Positions 18,397 to 19,774 of a stretch of DNA of 19,774 nucleotides are shown piece after piece. Below the pieces are notes generated by a model. It was not told where the DNA came from. It ran no database searches and saw nothing but the letters and a program-made list of their open reading frames with translations. Made by a program: the position numbers and the translations under genes. This DNA is from DALYDP01 sp964541635 (GTDB lineage: Bacteria > Patescibacteriota > Gracilibacteria > Peribacterales > Peribacteraceae), in contig CAZIQM010000019.1 of the NCBI GenBank assembly GCA_964541635.1, positions 1 to 19,774 on the forward strand. The letters run 5' to 3'. Numbering within the stretch: the stretch's first letter is position 1; every line of letters begins with the position of its first letter.

Positions 18397-19774
18397 GCGC
18401 CGAGGGCTTTTTTCAGCAGCTCGTTCACCGCCGCGGGGTTCGCGGAGCCCTTGCTCATCTTCATCACCTGGCCCACGAGGAACCCGAGGGCCGCCTGCTT
18501 GCCTGCTTTGTAGTCCGCGACGGACTGCGCGTTTGCCGCGAGGACGTCGTCGACGAGCTTCTGGATGGCACCGGTGTCCGTCACCTGCTTCAGGCCTTTC
18601 TCGTCGATGATCTCCGCGGCGGATTTGCCCGTTTCGACCATGGCGGGGATCACTTCCTTCGCGGCGTTGGCGCTGATCGTCCCGGCGTCGATGGCCGCGA
18701 CAAGCGCGAGGATCGCGTCTTTCGACGGACCGTCCGCGGCCGTTTTGTCCGCGCCTTTCAGCGAGCCCTGCAGCACGGTGAGCACGATGCTCGAAGCGCG
18801 CTTGGCGTCCTTCGTGGCATCCCACACGGCGTCGAACATCGCCGCGAGCGCTGCGTCGTCGAGCAGCTGCATCGCCTGGGCGTCGTCGAGGCCGGCGTCG
18901 GTGTAGCGCTTCTTGAGCGCGCGGGGGAGCGGGGGCAACGCGGCGAGCGCGTCGGCGATTTCCTTTTCGGTGAAGTGGAGCGGCGGGATGTCCGGCTCGG
19001 GGAAGTAGCGGTAGTCCTGGGCGTCTTCCTTGTCGCGGAGCATGCGGGTCTTCCCTTCGTCGTCCATCCAACCGACCGTGATGTTGCCTTTCAGCGGCCC
19101 GCCCGTTTCGTCCCAGAGCGCGCGGAGGCGCTTTTCTTCGTACTGCAGCGCGCGTTCCAGGGCTTTGAACGAGTTGAGGTTCTTGATTTCGCTGCGGGGA
19201 TTGAGCTTTTCCGTACCCTTTTCGCGGAGCGAAATCGACGCGTCGAAACGCATCATGCCCTTGAACATGTCCGCGTCGCTGGCGCCGACGGCGATGAGGA
19301 TGCGGCGGAGCTCCTCGGCGAAGGCGACCGCCTCGTCGGCGCTGCGCAAATCGGGCTCGGTGACGATCTCCATGAGCGGCGTCCCCGCACGGTTATAGTC
19401 GCAGAGGGTCTTGCTGCCATGGTGGGTGAGCTTGCCTGCGTCGTTCTCCATGTGCAGGCGATGGATGCGGCACACACCATCGTGTACGCTCTTGCCGGAG
19501 CCGTCACGTAGGTCGTAGTGGACGACCCCGTGCTGCGCGAGCGGGTGATCGTACTGCGAAATTTGGTAGCCGTACGGCAAATCGGGATAGAAGTAATGTT
19601 TGCGGTCGAAGTGGCAGTCCGGGGCAACCGTGCAGCCGATGGCGAGCGAGGCCGTCACCGACTTGGCGATCGCTTCGTTGTTCGGCACCGGCAGCGTGCC
19701 GGGGTGGCCCATGCAGATTTCGCACACGGTCGTGTTCGGCTGCTTGTCGAACGCGTCGTTGTCGCAGCCGCAGA
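18393..19774 (-). CDS. gatB: Asp-tRNA(Asn)/Glu-tRNA(Gln) amidotransferase subunit B, 5'-truncated by the window
   Basis: GatB is the kinase and tRNA-binding subunit of GatCAB, which converts misacylated Glu-tRNA(Gln) or Asp-tRNA(Asn) to the correct amide form. The visible 459 residues cover most of the usual 475-490; only about 20-30 N-terminal residues lie outside the window. The frame is open to the window edge, and CGCDNDAFDKQPNT with VCEICMGHPGTLPV contains the four zinc cysteines. Further family motifs are KHYFYPDLPYGYQISQYDHP, DYNRAGTPLMEIVTEPD, GMMRFDASISLREKGTE, EIKNLNSFKALERAL and EDAQDYRYFPEPDIPPL. The C-terminal helical and tail domain (YqeY-like) ends LGFLVGQVMKMSKGSANP. The stop overlaps the start of the next gene by 4 nt. 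Confidence 0.97.
   Translation of the reverse strand, partial: CGCDNDAFDKQPNTTVCEICMGHPGTLPVPNNEAIAKSVTASLAIGCTVAPDCHFDRKHYFYPDLPYGYQISQYDHPLAQHGVVHYDLRDGSGKSVHDGVCRIHRLHMENDAGKLTHHGSKTLCDYNRAGTPLMEIVTEPDLRSADEAVAFAEELRRILIAVGASDADMFKGMMRFDASISLREKGTEKLNPRSEIKNLNSFKALERALQYEEKRLRALWDETGGPLKGNITVGWMDDEGKTRMLRDKEDAQDYRYFPEPDIPPLHFTEKEIADALAALPPLPRALKKRYTDAGLDDAQAMQLLDDAALAAMFDAVWDATKDAKRASSIVLTVLQGSLKGADKTAADGPSKDAILALVAAIDAGTISANAAKEVIPAMVETGKSAAEIIDEKGLKQVTDTGAIQKLVDDVLAANAQSVADYKAGKQAALGFLVGQVMKMSKGSANPAAVNELLKKALGA

Noticed and set aside
18094..19071. 325-aa minus-strand frame
   Set aside because: Its first two thirds are gatB out of frame; only the last 100 residues, starting at 18396 after the ATGA overlap, form a believable protein.
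1..19774. CRISPR arrays, tRNA or rRNA genes, insertion sequences, toxin-antitoxin or phage genes
   Set aside because: No spaced direct repeats, T-loop or cloverleaf pattern, transposase or integrase was found by eye on either strand. A tRNAscan or HMM scan would be needed to exclude weak cases.
18393..19774. Alternative genetic code with UGA as glycine
   Set aside because: gatB, trmD, the ligase-like gene and others end at TGA at the expected family length, and no conserved glycine is encoded by TGA.

Overview
The window reads as a dense, high-GC bacterial chromosome segment using the standard code: many genes end in TGA, so the UGA-Gly code of Gracilibacteria and SR1 is excluded. Several traits fit a Patescibacteria/CPR-type genome, perhaps near Peregrinibacteria or the ABY1 group. 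These are the S-layer-homology protein, the FecR/DUF5667 anti-sigma-like protein beside an ECF sigma factor, the pyrophosphorylase-only GlmU-like protein, the signal-less M23 peptidase and very tight gene packing. That placement is an inference from gene content; no rRNA gene is present to confirm it. No tRNA, rRNA, CRISPR array or insertion sequence was found.

Layout. 1-446: C-terminal part of a 2-oxoacid:ferredoxin oxidoreductase beta subunit. 447-1663: divergent M23 peptidase and trmD. 1671-2085: a small orphan gene with its own promoter and terminator. 2108-4873: SLH protein, YggU/DUF167 protein, DsbA-fold lipoprotein without its cysteines, WecG/TagA-type glycosyltransferase and a small membrane protein. 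4923-6282: gpmA-uppS. 6296-6867: a second small orphan unit. 6867-9257: NAD-dependent epimerase and O-antigen ligase/polymerase-like protein, divergent. 9241-10947: three unrecognised minus-strand genes. 11088-13662: ECF sigma factor and FecR/DUF5667 membrane protein. 13729-15070: efp and a GlmU-like uridylyltransferase. 15137-16295: two more small orphan units on the minus strand. 16296-17037: an AT-richer stretch without a convincing gene. 17088-18048: two paralogous lipoproteins. 18094-19774: a 100-aa protein translationally coupled to gatB.

How the genes work together. Cell-envelope functions dominate: undecaprenyl diphosphate synthesis, nucleotide-sugar formation and epimerisation, a lipid-linked glycosyl transfer, a glycan ligase/polymerase, a peptidoglycan peptidase, an SLH protein and lipoproteins. 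Central translation genes (trmD, efp, gatB) and glycolysis (gpmA) are interleaved.

The most striking pattern is regulatory. Fourteen genes on both strands have a TAnnnT -10 box ending only 6-9 nt before the start codon, with no Shine-Dalgarno sequence, and a fifteenth has TTGACT-N17-TGCAAT in the same position. This predicts that leaderless mRNA is the default for functional genes here. In contrast, four small orphan proteins each have a -35-like box 76-86 nt before the start, a leader of about 40-50 nt, a GGAG/GAGG-type Shine-Dalgarno sequence and a hairpin downstream. The window therefore seems to contain two distinct gene-expression architectures.
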